Assembly: GCF_002209555.1 (NCBI RefSeq)
Contig: NZ_NJIF01000002.1
Span: forward strand, 186,001 to 250,000
Reading direction: 5' to 3'
Origin: Achromobacter insolitus
GTDB lineage: Bacteria > Pseudomonadota > Gammaproteobacteria > Burkholderiales > Burkholderiaceae_B
Length of the DNA: 64,000 nucleotides
Made by a program: the position numbers and the translations under genes. Under the pieces are notes generated by a model, which did not search any database, had not been told where the DNA came from, and worked only from the letters and a program-made list of their open reading frames with translations. Of the stretch, positions 54,527 to 63,943 are shown one piece after another; position 1 is the stretch's first letter; every line of letters begins with the position of its first letter.

Positions 54527-55222
54527 CTACGGCTGCCAGTCTACAAAATTGCGATACAGGCGCAAACCGTGCTCGGCGCTCTTTTCGGGGTGAAACTGCA
54601 CCGCGAAAATGTTAGCTGCCGCCACCGCGCAGGTAAAGGCGAGGCCATACTCGGTTTCACCAACAGTCAGCTCCGGATCTTCCGGGTCGGCGTAGTAGCT
54701 ATGGACGAAATAGAAATGGGTGTCGTCCGGAATACCGGCCCAGATAGGATGAGAGCGCGTCTGGCGGACTTTGTTCCATCCCATGTGCGGAACCTTGAGG
54801 CGTTCGGGGCGGGTATCGGCCAGCCCGGCCGCGCCGGTGTCGGCCACGCAGGCGTCGTCGCTGCCCACGGGCTCCGCGAAACCCGGGCCCGAGAAGCGGC
54901 GCACCACGCCGCGGAACAGCCCCAGGCAGGACGTGCCGCCTTCCTCGCTGGAGTCGAACAGCATCTGTTCGCCCACGCAGACCCCCAGGAGGGGCTTTTC
55001 GCGCGCGGCGCGCACGACGGCGTCGCGCAGGCCGGATTCATTCAGGGTGCGCATGCAGTCCGCCATGGCGCCCTGGCCGGGAAACACGACGCGGTCGGCC
55101 GCGGCGATTTCCTGGGGCTGGCTGCAGATGCGGATGTCGGCATCGGGGGCGGCGTATTTCAGGGCGCGGGCGACGGAATGGAAATTGCCCATTCCGTAGT
55201 CGACGATGGCGATAGTGGTCAC
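54527..55222 (-). CDS. hisH: Imidazole glycerol phosphate synthase, glutaminase subunit
   Basis: 231-aa class I glutamine amidotransferase supplying ammonia to HisF. The triad is C82 ([12 protein letters not shown]), H211 and E213 (QFHPEKS). It is about 35 residues longer than E. coli HisH because of an insertion around residues 109-142, between [11 protein letters not shown] and KVPHMGWN. The start is GTG at 55222, since homologues begin [11 protein letters not shown]. Confidence 0.95.
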   Translation of the reverse strand: MTTIAIVDYGMGNFHSVARALKYAAPDADIRICSQPQEIAAADRVVFPGQGAMADCMRTLNESGLRDAVVRAAREKPLLGVCVGEQMLFDSSEEGGTSCLGLFRGVVRRFSGPGFAEPVGSDDACVADTGAAGLADTRPERLKVPHMGWNKVRQTRSHPIWAGIPDDTHFYFVHSYYADPEDPELTVGETEYGLAFTCAVAAANIFAVQFHPEKSAEHGLRLYRNFVDWQP

Positions 55223-55256
55223 TTCTTTCTGCCTGCTGCGGGAGGGATGGCGGACG

Positions 55257-55844
55257 TTACAGCACGCCCTTGGTGGAGGGCACGACGTCGCCCATGCGCG
55301 GATCGACTTCCATGGCCATGCGCAGGGCGCGGCCACAGGCCTTGAAGACGGTTTCCGCCTGATGGTGGGCATTGACGCCACGCAGGTTGTCGATGTGCAG
55401 CGTGATCAGCGCGTGATTGACCAGGCCTTGGAAGAATTCGCGGGTCAGGTCCACGTCGAAATCGCCAATGCGGGCGCGGGTGAAGGGGATGTGGTATTCC
55501 AGGCCCGGACGGCCCGAGAAGTCCACCACCACACGCGACAGCGCTTCGTCCAGCGGCACGTAGGCGTGGCCGTAGCGGCGCAGGCCGGCCTTGGTGCCCA
55601 CCGCCTTGGCAATGGCCATCCCCAGCGTGATGCCTACGTCTTCGACGGTATGGTGCGCGTCGATGTGCAGGTCGCCTTCCGCCTTGATGTCGAGGTCGAT
55701 CAGGCCATGGCGCGCGATCTGGTCCAGCATGTGGTCCAGGAAGGGCACGCCGGTGTCGATCGTCTGCTTGCCGGTGCCGTCGAGATTGACGGCCACGCGG
55801 ATGCGGGTTTCGTTGGTGTTGCGGGTGATCTCTGCGGTACGCAT
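55257..55844 (-). CDS. hisB: Imidazoleglycerol-phosphate dehydratase
   Basis: 195-aa manganese-dependent dehydratase. Metal motifs are [24 protein letters not shown] and [11 protein letters not shown]. It is monofunctional: the histidinol-phosphatase half fused in E. coli HisB is absent, so that step must be encoded elsewhere. The ATG at 55844 lies one base after the hisC stop codon. Confidence 0.97.
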   Translation of the reverse strand: MRTAEITRNTNETRIRVAVNLDGTGKQTIDTGVPFLDHMLDQIARHGLIDLDIKAEGDLHIDAHHTVEDVGITLGMAIAKAVGTKAGLRRYGHAYVPLDEALSRVVVDFSGRPGLEYHIPFTRARIGDFDVDLTREFFQGLVNHALITLHIDNLRGVNAHHQAETVFKACGRALRMAMEVDPRMGDVVPSTKGVL

Positions 55845-55845
55845 G

Positions 55846-57012
55846 TTAAGCACTCAAAATCTCTTGCAAGGCGGATAGCAAGGCGGCGTTTTCAGCCGGG
55901 GCGCCCACCGAGATGCGCAGGCAGTCGGCCAGCAGCGGATGGGCGTTGGAGAAGTTGCGAATCAATATTTTGCGCGTTTTCAGGGCAAGATGCACGGCGT
56001 TGCCGTCCAGCTTGCCGGAAAAGCGGGCAAGAACGAAGTTGCCGGCGGAAGGGAATACCCGCACGCCGGGCAACTGGGCCAGCGCGGCCGCCAGCGGCCC
56101 GCGGTCCGCGCGCAGGCGGGCGGCCTGTTCGTCCAGCACCGGCTTGTGCCGCAATACGGCGGACAGCGTGGCCTGCGTCAGCACGTCCAGGTTGTAGGGC
56201 GGGCGGACTTTATTCAGTTCCGCGATCCACGCCGGGTGGCCGGCCAGGTAGCCAAAGCGCAGGCCGGCCAGGCCTATCTTGGACACCGTGCGCATGACGA
56301 CTACGTTGGGCGCGTCCAGCACCTGCGGCATCCAGGTGCGGTCCGCGAAAGGCTGGTAGGCCTCGTCCAGCACGACCAGGCCGGGAGCGGTGGCGATGAT
56401 GGCCTGCACGTCCTCGTCGGACCAGAGGCCGCCCGTGGGGTTGTTGGGCACCGCCAGGAACACGACCTTGGGCTGATGTTCGCGGATGGCGGCCAGCATG
56501 GCCGGCAAATCCAGCGTCAGGTCAGTTGTCAGCGGCACGCCGATGAAGCGGGCGTGGTCGAAGCGCGCGGCCATGTCGAAGTAGACAAACGACGGCCAGG
56601 GCGAGAGCACTGCGTCGCCCGGATTGCAGCAGGCCTGGACGATGATGTGGATGAGCTCGTCCGAGCCATTGCCAAACAGCACGTCCGCCGCGTCGGGCAC
56701 GCCGAAGGCGGCTTTCACGGCCTGCTCCAGCGCCGACAGATCAGCGGCGGGATAGCGGTTCAGCGGCGTGTCGCGCACGGCGCGGGCGATGTCCTCGCGT
56801 ACTGCCTCGGGCAGCTCGTAGGGGCATTCCATGGCGTCGAGCTTGATACAGCCCTCGGCATTGGCCACGGGATACGCGGCCAGCTCGCGGATGTCCGCCC
56901 GGACGGTGCCGGCAATGCGGCCGGCGATGCCTGCCGCGGAAGCGGCGCTCACCGGACTGCCTTCGTGTGGCGCATTCCGGTAGTCGCCTTCGGGGCGGCC
57001 TGGCAGGCTCAT
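55846..57012 (-). CDS. hisC: Histidinol-phosphate aminotransferase
   Basis: 388-aa fold-type I PLP enzyme, imidazole-acetol phosphate to histidinol phosphate. The opening [32 protein letters not shown] and [10 protein letters not shown] motifs, and the Schiff-base lysine in [14 protein letters not shown], are present. An N-terminal extension of about 35 residues precedes the usual start. The start overlaps the hisD stop by 4 bases. Confidence 0.96.
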   Translation of the reverse strand: MSLPGRPEGDYRNAPHEGSPVSAASAAGIAGRIAGTVRADIRELAAYPVANAEGCIKLDAMECPYELPEAVREDIARAVRDTPLNRYPAADLSALEQAVKAAFGVPDAADVLFGNGSDELIHIIVQACCNPGDAVLSPWPSFVYFDMAARFDHARFIGVPLTTDLTLDLPAMLAAIREHQPKVVFLAVPNNPTGGLWSDEDVQAIIATAPGLVVLDEAYQPFADRTWMPQVLDAPNVVVMRTVSKIGLAGLRFGYLAGHPAWIAELNKVRPPYNLDVLTQATLSAVLRHKPVLDEQAARLRADRGPLAAALAQLPGVRVFPSAGNFVLARFSGKLDGNAVHLALKTRKILIRNFSNAHPLLADCLRISVGAPAENAALLSALQEILSA

Positions 57013-58313
57013 GGCTGGTCGATCCGGTACTGGGCGCTGGCGGCATGCGCCTGCAGGCCCTCGCCCAGCGCCAGTTCGGCGGCGATGCGGCCCAGCTTCT
57101 GGGCGCCCTGATGCGAAACCTGGATCAGGCTGGATCGCTTCTGGAAATCGTAGACGCCCAGCGGCGACGAAAACCGGGCCGTGCGCGAGGTCGGCAGCAC
57201 GTGGTTGGGGCCGGCGCAGTAGTCGCCCAGGGATTCGGAGCTGAAGCGGCCCATGAAGATCGCGCCGGCATGGCGGATCTGCGCGGTCCATTTCTCGGGA
57301 TGCTCGGTGGAGATTTCCAGGTGTTCGGGCGCAATGTCGTTGGCGATCCGGCATGCCTCTTCGAGGTCCTGCACCAGGATCAGCGCGCCGCGGTTGGCCA
57401 GGCTGACGCGCAGGATGTCGGCGCGCGGCATGGTGGGCAACAGGCGTTCGATCGAGGCCTGGACTTCTTCGATGAAGGCGGCGTCCGGGCACAGCAGGAT
57501 GGATTGGGCGAGTTCGTCGTGCTCGGCCTGCGAAAACAGATCCATGGCGATCCAGTCGGCCGGCGTCTTGCCGTCGCAGATGACCAGGATTTCGCTGGGG
57601 CCGGCAATCATGTCGATGCCGACCACGCCGAACACGCGGCGCTTGGCGGCGGCGACGTAGGCGTTGCCCGGGCCGACAATTTTATCGACGGCCGGCACGG
57701 TGGCGGTGCCGTAGGCCAGCGCGCCCACGGCCTGCGCGCCGCCGATGGCGAAGACGCGGTCCACGCCGGCGATCGCCGCGGCAGCCAGCACGATGGGATT
57801 GCGCGCGCCGTCGGGCGTCGGCGTGACCATGATCAGTTCCTGCACGCCCGCGACCTTGGCCGGAATGGCGTTCATTAGCACCGAGGACGGGTAGGCAGCC
57901 TTGCCGCCCGGCACGTACAGGCCCACGCGGTCGAGCGGCGTCACCTGCTGGCCCAGCATGGTGCCGTCCGCGTCGGTGTAGGTCCAGGTCTCGGCGCGCT
58001 GGCGTTCGTGATAGCTGCGCACGCGATCGGCGGCAGCTTCCAGCGCGTTGCGTTGCGCGGCCGGCAGCGCGGCCAGGGCAGCCTGCCATTCGGCTTTGGG
58101 GATCTCCAGCGTCTGGGCCGATGCGCCGGGCATGCGGTCAAAGCGCTGGGTGTATTCCACCAGCGCGGCATCGCCGCGGGCGCGCACGTCGGCCAGGATG
58201 CCGGCCGCGGCGCGGTCGATGGATTCGTCCTCGGTGGCCTCGAAGGCCAGCAGCGTGGACAGGGCGGATTTGAATCCGGGATCGCGGGAGTCGAGACGAT
58301 TGATCAGGGCCAT
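57009..58313 (-). CDS. hisD: Histidinol dehydrogenase
   Basis: 434-aa zinc and NAD enzyme for the last two oxidations. [37 protein letters not shown] and [14 protein letters not shown] are family signatures. The C-terminal GPNHVLPTS motif is present. The start at 58313 is fixed by the [13 protein letters not shown]-terminus, since the longer frame would overlap hisG. It lies 52 bases after hisG. Confidence 0.97.
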   Translation of the reverse strand: MALINRLDSRDPGFKSALSTLLAFEATEDESIDRAAAGILADVRARGDAALVEYTQRFDRMPGASAQTLEIPKAEWQAALAALPAAQRNALEAAADRVRSYHERQRAETWTYTDADGTMLGQQVTPLDRVGLYVPGGKAAYPSSVLMNAIPAKVAGVQELIMVTPTPDGARNPIVLAAAAIAGVDRVFAIGGAQAVGALAYGTATVPAVDKIVGPGNAYVAAAKRRVFGVVGIDMIAGPSEILVICDGKTPADWIAMDLFSQAEHDELAQSILLCPDAAFIEEVQASIERLLPTMPRADILRVSLANRGALILVQDLEEACRIANDIAPEHLEISTEHPEKWTAQIRHAGAIFMGRFSSESLGDYCAGPNHVLPTSRTARFSSPLGVYDFQKRSSLIQVSHQGAQKLGRIAAELALGEGLQAHAASAQYRIDQP

Positions 58314-58365
58314 GGCGTCATGGGGCAAGCAGGTAGCGGCCGCCGCGCGTCGCGGCGGGCGAAGG

Positions 58366-59043
58366 TCAGGCGTTGCGGGAGGCGGCTCTCTCGAAGGCAT
58401 CCAGCAACGGTTGCAGGCGGTCGCCGCGGGTCTTGAGGGCGGCCTGGTTGACGATCAGGCGCGAGGAGATCGGCATGATGTCTTCCACCGCGACGAGGTC
58501 GTTGGCGCGCAAGGTTCCGCCGGTGGACACCAGGTCCACGATGCAGTCGGCCAGTCCCACCAGCGGCGCCAGTTCCATCGAACCATACAGCTTGATGATG
58601 TCCACGTACACACCCTTGGCCGCGAAGTGTTCACGGGCTGACTGGACATACTTGGTGGCCACGCGCAGGCGCGCGCCCTGGTGGACGGCGCCTTCGTAGT
58701 CGAAGCCCTTGCGCACGGCCACGGCCAGGCGGCACTTGGCGATGTTCAGGTCGATGGGCTGGTACAGGCCGCCGGGCTGTTCCTTGGCGTGCTCGATGAG
58801 CACATCCTTGCCCGCGATGCCGAGGTCGGCCGCGCCATACTGCACGTAGGTGGGCACATCCGAGGCGCGCACGATGATCAGGCGCAGGCCGGGGTCGCTG
58901 GTGGGCAGGATCAGCTTGCGGGAGCTTTCGGGATTCTCGGGAACTTCAATGCCTGCCTCCGCCAGCAGGGGCATGGTCTCTTCGAAAATGCGCCCTTTGG
59001 ACAGCGCCAGGGTCAGGGGGGGGATGACGGGGGCATTGTTCAT
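58366..59043 (-). CDS. hisG: ATP phosphoribosyltransferase, short form
   Basis: 225-aa enzyme for the first committed step of histidine synthesis. [20 protein letters not shown] opens it, and [12 protein letters not shown] is the PRPP-binding loop. It lacks the C-terminal ACT-like regulatory domain of the 299-aa form. The family then needs HisZ as regulatory subunit, which is not in this window. First his gene of the run, 76 bases after murA with a dispersed repeat between. Confidence 0.96.
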   Translation of the reverse strand: MNNAPVIPPLTLALSKGRIFEETMPLLAEAGIEVPENPESSRKLILPTSDPGLRLIIVRASDVPTYVQYGAADLGIAGKDVLIEHAKEQPGGLYQPIDLNIAKCRLAVAVRKGFDYEGAVHQGARLRVATKYVQSAREHFAAKGVYVDIIKLYGSMELAPLVGLADCIVDLVSTGGTLRANDLVAVEDIMPISSRLIVNQAALKTRGDRLQPLLDAFERAASRNA

Positions 59044-59068
59044 CGCCGAGCCGCCTCAAGATAGACAT

Positions 59069-59117
59069 TCCCCATCGGGGCGCAGTAAGCCGAAGGCGCA
59101 GCGTGGAGGCTATTACT
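59069..59117 (-). repeat. Dispersed intergenic repeat, copy B
   Basis: On the minus strand: ATAGCCTCCACGCTGCGCCT, then TCGGCTTACTGCGCCCCGAT, then GGGG. It aligns with copy A over about 40 bases with scattered differences and similarly starts right after a stop codon (murA). The C4-GAT-G4 hairpin lacks the T run of copy A. Confidence 0.65.
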
Positions 59118-59119
59118 TT

Positions 59120-60388
59120 TCATGCCTGTTCCTTGCCGGTAACGCGTTGGATGTTCGCGCCCAAGGCGCGCAGTTTGACTTCCATCTGGTCGTAGCCGCG
59201 GTCCAGGTGATAGATGCGGTCCACCAGGGTTTCACCGTCGGCCGCCAGGCCGGCGATGACCAGGCTGGCCGAGGCGCGCAGATCGGTGGCCATGACCGTG
59301 GCGCCCGACAGCTTCGGCACGCCGTGCACGATGGCGGTGTGGCCGTCGATGTCGATGTCCGCGCCCATGCGGCGCAGTTCCTGCACGTGCATGTAGCGGT
59401 TTTCGAAGATGGTCTCGACGATCACCGAGGTGCCTTCCGCCACGGCGTTCAGCGCCATGACCTGGGCCTGCATATCGGTGGCGAAGCCCGGGTATTCCAG
59501 CGTTCGAAAGCCCACGGCGCGGGGGCGCGAGGACATGGCGCAGCGGATCCAGTCCGGGCCGGTCTCGATGGCAAGGCCGGCTTCGGTCAGTTTGTTCAGG
59601 GTGGCGCCGAGGATGCCCGCGTCCGTGTTGCGCAGGACGATGTCGCCGCCGGCCGCGCCCACGGCGCACAGGAAAGTGCCGGCTTCGATGCGGTCGGAGA
59701 TGACGCGGTGTTCGGCGCCATGCAGGCGATCCACGCCATCGATAACGATGCGGCCGGTGCCGTGCCCCTGGATGCGCGCACCCATTTTGATGAGCAATTC
59801 AGCCAGGTCCACCACTTCGGGTTCGCACGCGGCGTTCTCAAGCACGGTCTGGCCCTCGGCCAGTACCGCGGCCATCAGCAGGTTCTCAGTGCCGGTGACG
59901 GTGACCATGTCGGTGCGCACGGAGGCGCCCTTCAGGCGTTTGGCGCGGGCCACCACGAAGCCGTGTTCGATGCTGATTTCCGCGCCCAGTGCCGCCAGGC
60001 CTTTGATGTGCTGGTCCACCGGGCGCTGGCCGATGCTGCAGCCGCCGGGCAGGCTGACGCGGGCCTCACCGAAGCGCGCCAGGAGCGGACCCAGTACCAG
60101 GATCGAAGCCCGCATGGTCTTGACGAGTTCATAGGGGGCTTCCAGCTTGTCTACCTGGTTGGCCTGCAGCGTGACGGTGCCGTCCGCGCCGCGCTCGGCA
60201 CGCATGCCCATGCGGCCCAGCAGGCGCAGCATGGTGGCCGTGTCGTTCAGGTGCGGCACGTTGCTCAGGGAGAGCGCGTCGGAGGTCAGCAGGCCGGCGC
60301 ACAGGATGGGCAGGGCCGAATTCTTGGCGCCGGAGATGGAGATTTCGCCGTGCAGGCGCGAACCTCCGGTGATGCGTAGCTTGTCCAT
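59120..60388 (-). CDS. murA: UDP-N-acetylglucosamine 1-carboxyvinyltransferase
   Basis: 422-aa enzyme for the first committed step of peptidoglycan synthesis, and the fosfomycin target. The catalytic loop Cys is C117 in [15 protein letters not shown]. The N-terminus [20 protein letters not shown] carries the substrate-binding Lys-Asn. The start codon overlaps the bolA-like stop codon (TAATG). It precedes hisG in the same direction. Confidence 0.97.
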   Translation of the reverse strand: MDKLRITGGSRLHGEISISGAKNSALPILCAGLLTSDALSLSNVPHLNDTATMLRLLGRMGMRAERGADGTVTLQANQVDKLEAPYELVKTMRASILVLGPLLARFGEARVSLPGGCSIGQRPVDQHIKGLAALGAEISIEHGFVVARAKRLKGASVRTDMVTVTGTENLLMAAVLAEGQTVLENAACEPEVVDLAELLIKMGARIQGHGTGRIVIDGVDRLHGAEHRVISDRIEAGTFLCAVGAAGGDIVLRNTDAGILGATLNKLTEAGLAIETGPDWIRCAMSSRPRAVGFRTLEYPGFATDMQAQVMALNAVAEGTSVIVETIFENRYMHVQELRRMGADIDIDGHTAIVHGVPKLSGATVMATDLRASASLVIAGLAADGETLVDRIYHLDRGYDQMEVKLRALGANIQRVTGKEQA

Positions 60389-60633
60389 TATTTGCCTGCT
60401 TGCTGGTATTCGGCGGGAGTCAGGGTGCGCATGGACAGAGCATGGATCTCGGCCTTCATGCGGTCGCCGAGGGCGGCATAGACCAATTGATGGCGCTGGA
60501 TGAGACGCTTGCCTTCGAAGGCGGTGCTGACGATGACCGCGTCGAAATGCGAGCCGTCGCCTTGCACGTCGAGATGTTCACAGGGCAGGCCGTCCGCGAT
60601 GTATTGGCGGACTTGCGCGGGAGTGGGAAGCAT
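60388..60633 (-). CDS. BolA-family protein (IbaG/YrbA-like)
   Basis: 81-aa monothiol-glutaredoxin partner of the BolA family, involved in Fe-S/iron regulation. [21 protein letters not shown] contains the conserved His. The C-terminus [12 protein letters not shown] is typical of the IbaG branch, which sits next to murA in enterobacteria too. It lies between the ABC-2 permease (5-base gap) and murA (1-base overlap). Confidence 0.93.
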   Translation of the reverse strand: MLPTPAQVRQYIADGLPCEHLDVQGDGSHFDAVIVSTAFEGKRLIQRHQLVYAALGDRMKAEIHALSMRTLTPAEYQQAGK

Positions 60634-60638
60634 GGACG

Positions 60639-61451
60639 TCAGTTCCTGAGTTTGTAGCCGCTGGCCAGTAGCCGCAGCGCATAGAGCGATAGCGCGAGGA
60701 ACACCCCCGTCACCACCGCCAGGCTGCGCCAGGGGGAGACGTCCGACACCGAGAAGAATCCGTAGCGGAAACCGTCGATGGTGTAGAAGATGGGGTTCCA
60801 GTGGGACACGCCCTGCCAGAAGGCGGGAAGCGTATGGATGGAATAGAACACGCCGGACAGGAAGGTGGCCGGCATGATGAGGAAATTCTGGAAGGCGGCG
60901 AGCTGGTCGAATTTTTCGGACCACAGGCCGGCGATCAGGCCCAGCACGCCCATGATGCCGCAGGCCAGCACCGCGAAGACGGCCAGCCACAGCGGGTGGG
61001 CCGGAATCAGCGACACAAAGAACAGCGCCACTACCCACACGCACAGTCCGACCGCGAGGCCGCGCACGATCGCCGCCAGCACATAGGCGGCGAAGATGTC
61101 CCGGTGCGACAGCGGGGGCAGCAGCATGAAGACCAGGTTGCCCGTGATGCGGCTCTGGATCAGCGAGGACGAGGGGTTGGCGAAGGCATTCTGCAGCATG
61201 CTCATCATCATGAGCCCGGGAATCAGGAACGCCGTGTAGGGCACGCTGCCGTACACCATGACGCGCCCTTCCAGCACGTGGGCGAAGACCAGCAGGTACA
61301 GCAGGGCCGTGATGACGGGCGCGGCGATGGTCTGGAAGCTGACCTTCCAGAAGCGCAGCAGTTCCTTGCGCAGCAAGGTCGGGAAGCCGGACCCCGCATC
61401 CAGGCGGGGTTGCACCAGCGGCTGGCTGGCGGTCGCTGCGGGCTGGGTCAT
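60639..61451 (-). CDS. ABC-2 type transporter permease
   Basis: 270-aa export permease with about six helices (QTIAAPVITALLYLLVFAHV opening). The ABC-2 signature region reads PATFLSGVFYSIHTLPAFWQ, and a re-entrant loop with SHWNPIFYTIDGFRYG is present. It pairs with the ATPase encoded immediately upstream (4-base overlap). This ATPase/permease pair lies between the Mla genes and bolA-murA in many proteobacteria (YadG/YadH-like). The substrate is unknown, perhaps an envelope lipid or polysaccharide. Confidence 0.9.
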   Translation of the reverse strand: MTQPAATASQPLVQPRLDAGSGFPTLLRKELLRFWKVSFQTIAAPVITALLYLLVFAHVLEGRVMVYGSVPYTAFLIPGLMMMSMLQNAFANPSSSLIQSRITGNLVFMLLPPLSHRDIFAAYVLAAIVRGLAVGLCVWVVALFFVSLIPAHPLWLAVFAVLACGIMGVLGLIAGLWSEKFDQLAAFQNFLIMPATFLSGVFYSIHTLPAFWQGVSHWNPIFYTIDGFRYGFFSVSDVSPWRSLAVVTGVFLALSLYALRLLASGYKLRN

Positions 61452-62260
61452 GACGAGATCTCTTCGGGTTCCAGGGCGGGCGCGGGCTTCTCGTCGCCTT
61501 CGTGCATGATGCGCACGAAGGCGTCTTCGAGATCGACCCCGCCGACGCGGGCCATCAAGGCCTGGGTGGTGTCCAGGGCCACGACGCGGCCGCGCTTGAG
61601 CATGGCGATGCGGCCGCACAGGGCTTCCGCTTCTTCCAGGTAGTGGGTGGTCAGCATGATGGTGTGGCCGGCCTTGTTCAGGCGCGAGATGAACTCCCAC
61701 AGCGTGCGCCGCAGGTCCACGTCCACGCCGGCGGTGGGCTCGTCCAGCACGATCACGGGCGGTCGGTGCACCAGCGCCTGCGCCACCAGCACGCGGCGCT
61801 TCATGCCGCCGGACAGCGCCCGCATATTGGAGTTGGCCTTGTCGGCCAGCCCCAGGTTGAACAGGATTTCATCGATCCAGTCGTCGTTCTTGCGCAGGCC
61901 GAAATAGCCGGACTGAATGCGCAAGGTCTCGCGCACCGTGAAGAACGGGTCGTAGACCAGCTCTTGCGGCACCACGCCCAACGCCCGTCGCGCCGACTTG
62001 TAGTCGGCCACGACGTCATACCCACAGACCGTGGCGCGGCCCGAGGTCGCGTGCGCCAGGCCCGCCAGGATCGAGATCAGCGTGGTCTTGCCGGCGCCAT
62101 TGGGGCCGAGCAGGCCGAAAAACTCGCCGTGCTCGATGTTCAGGCTGACATCGTTCAGCGCCTGGAAGCCGGCGGCGGGCGCGCGACCCAGCAGCTTCTG
62201 CCAGCCGCGCTGGCGCGGGGAGTAGATTTTGGAGACGTTTTCTAGACTGACGGCGGACAT
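61448..62260 (-). CDS. ABC-2 type transporter ATP-binding protein
   Basis: 270-aa ATPase (CcmA/YadG-like). Walker A is GPNGAGKTT (about residues 54-62), the signature is LSGGMKRRV, and Walker B is VIVLDEPTAGVD. The switch His lies in LTTHYLEEAE. The start at 62260 is chosen for its match to the family N-terminus. It overlaps the permease start by 4 bases. It follows mlaC on the same strand with a 169-base gap. Confidence 0.92.
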   Translation of the reverse strand: MSAVSLENVSKIYSPRQRGWQKLLGRAPAAGFQALNDVSLNIEHGEFFGLLGPNGAGKTTLISILAGLAHATSGRATVCGYDVVADYKSARRALGVVPQELVYDPFFTVRETLRIQSGYFGLRKNDDWIDEILFNLGLADKANSNMRALSGGMKRRVLVAQALVHRPPVIVLDEPTAGVDVDLRRTLWEFISRLNKAGHTIMLTTHYLEEAEALCGRIAMLKRGRVVALDTTQALMARVGGVDLEDAFVRIMHEGDEKPAPALEPEEISS

Positions 62261-62429
62261 GACGGGGGGAGATGGCCCGAAAAGAGCGAATTGATCATTA
62301 TATAAGCGCGTCGCTGCCGTTCCGGCCGGTAGCCCTGGCATTCCCCCGGGTATCCAGATGGTCTGTCCCTAAAAGAATCGGCCCGGCGGGCCACTGGGGC
62401 GCGCCGGGCCGCGACAGCCGCAAGGCCGA

Positions 62430-63059
62430 TCATTGGTTGCGTTGGTTCAACGCCTTGATCAGGCCGTCTATGCCGTCGCGGTTGATCTGCTGCGCGAACT
62501 GGTTGCGGTAGTTCTCGATGAGCCAGATGCCTTCGACGTTCATGTCATAGATCTTCCAGCCTTGGGCCGTCTTTTCCAGGCGGTAGTCGACGCCCACCGG
62601 CTGGTCGTTGCCCTGGGAGATCAGGGTGCGCACGACCACGTCGTCGGCTTTGGGATCGCCGCGGAACGGCAGTGCGCGCACCGTGGTGCTGGACGTGACG
62701 CGGGTCAGCGCGCCGCTGTAGGTGCGCACCAGCGTGCCGCGGAAGGCCTCGGCCAGTTCCTTTTTCTGCACATCGGTGGCCTGGCGCCAGTAGCGGCCGG
62801 TGGCCAGGCGCGTGGTCTTCTGGAAGTTGACGTAGGGCAGGATGTGCTCGTTGACGACCTGGTTGATGCGGGCGGTGTTGCCGGCTTTGACGGCGCCGTC
62901 GGCCTTCAGCACGTCCAGGGCTTCATTGGCAGCGGCGAGCACGAATTGCTCGGGAGGGCCGTTGGGGTCGGGTTTGGCCTGCACGCCCGCGGTCAGGCCC
63001 AGGCCCAGGAGGCCCGCGAAAACCAGACGCTGCAGCAGGGAAACAAAGGAAACTCGCAT
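62430..63059 (-). CDS. mlaC: Phospholipid-binding periplasmic protein MlaC
   Basis: 209-aa periplasmic shuttle of the Mla pathway, carrying phospholipids between MlaA in the outer membrane and MlaFEDB in the inner membrane. A signal peptide (about 1-28, ending GVQAK) precedes the MlaC/Ttg2D domain, with HILPYVNFQKTTRLATGRYW and the C-terminal YDMNVEGIWLIENYRNQF. AAGGAG precedes the start. It follows mlaA by 39 bases. No STAS gene (mlaB) is found beside it. Confidence 0.94.
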   Translation of the reverse strand: MRVSFVSLLQRLVFAGLLGLGLTAGVQAKPDPNGPPEQFVLAAANEALDVLKADGAVKAGNTARINQVVNEHILPYVNFQKTTRLATGRYWRQATDVQKKELAEAFRGTLVRTYSGALTRVTSSTTVRALPFRGDPKADDVVVRTLISQGNDQPVGVDYRLEKTAQGWKIYDMNVEGIWLIENYRNQFAQQINRDGIDGLIKALNQRNQ

Positions 63060-63098
63060 CAAAACTCCTTACTTGCACTGATGACGCAACGCTGCGGC

Positions 63099-63917
63099 TT
63101 ACTTGGCCGCAGGTTGCGCCGCGGGTTGCGCGGCCGGCTGGGCAGCCGGTTGCGCAGCGGGGGCGGCATCGTCCTCGTCGTCTTCATAGTTGGGCAGCGT
63201 GGACTCGTCGTCCACCTTCTGGCCCAGCACCATGGCGGCGCGGCGTTGCAGATAGGCGTCGCGCACGAAGCTGTAGGGATCGAGCGCAACGCGGTCGATC
63301 GTGTCGGTGGCGCTCAGCAGGCTGGCGCGGGTGTCGACCACGCGCAGACCCCACAGCGAGTTGCGCAGGCGGACGTTGTCGATGGAGTCCACGCCCATGT
63401 AGCCGTAGGTCGTGCCGGCGTAGTCGCCCATCAGGCCGACGCCGTCGCGTACGGACGACGAGCCGAAGAACGGCAGCACCAGATACGGACCCTGGCTGAA
63501 GCCCCAGACGCCCAGCGTCGTGCCGAAGTCGTTCGGAATGCGGCGCGCGCCATTGGCCGAGGCAACGTCGAAGCAGCCGCCCACGCCCATGGTGGTGTTG
63601 AACAGGAAGCGGCCCAGCGTGTTGACGAAGTCGTGGCCGCGGCCTTGCAGGAAGCTGTTGGCGCCGGACCAGAGGTCGCCGACGTTGCTGAAGATGTTGT
63701 GCACGCAGCTGCGCACCGGCTGCGGCGTGACGAAGGTGTAGGCCTGCGCCACCGGCTTGAAGACGGCGCGGTCGACCGTATCGTTGAACTTGTAGACGCC
63801 CCGGTTGAAGCCTTCCCAGGGGTCGCGGGGATCCGGGTTCTGCGGCGCGGCGCAGCCTGCCATCAGCGCGCCCGCGGCGGCGACGGTGGCAATCCTGCAA
63901 ATAGCTTTCTTATTCAT
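63099..63917 (-). CDS. mlaA: Outer-membrane lipoprotein MlaA (VacJ)
   Basis: 272-aa lipoprotein that extracts mislocalised phospholipids from the outer leaflet. The lipobox LMAGC places the lipid on C22. NPDPRDPWEGFNRGVYKFND and GFSQGPYLVLPFFGSSSVRD are diagnostic. The C-terminus, after an acidic patch (EDDEDD), is a tandem AAQP repeat (four to five units). Next on the same strand is mlaC. The upstream neighbour is cut by the window edge. Confidence 0.95.
   Translation of the reverse strand: MNKKAICRIATVAAAGALMAGCAAPQNPDPRDPWEGFNRGVYKFNDTVDRAVFKPVAQAYTFVTPQPVRSCVHNIFSNVGDLWSGANSFLQGRGHDFVNTLGRFLFNTTMGVGGCFDVASANGARRIPNDFGTTLGVWGFSQGPYLVLPFFGSSSVRDGVGLMGDYAGTTYGYMGVDSIDNVRLRNSLWGLRVVDTRASLLSATDTIDRVALDPYSFVRDAYLQRRAAMVLGQKVDDESTLPNYEDDEDDAAPAAQPAAQPAAQPAAQPAAK
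63107..63158. repeat. 12-bp tandem repeat encoding AAQP units at the mlaA 3' end
   Basis: Four imperfect copies of GCGCAACCNGCN on the minus strand encode the Ala-Ala-Gln-Pro tail of MlaA. Copy number could vary between strains. Confidence 0.7.
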
Positions 63918-63943
63918 GATCAGGGCATCCCTATCAACGATTC

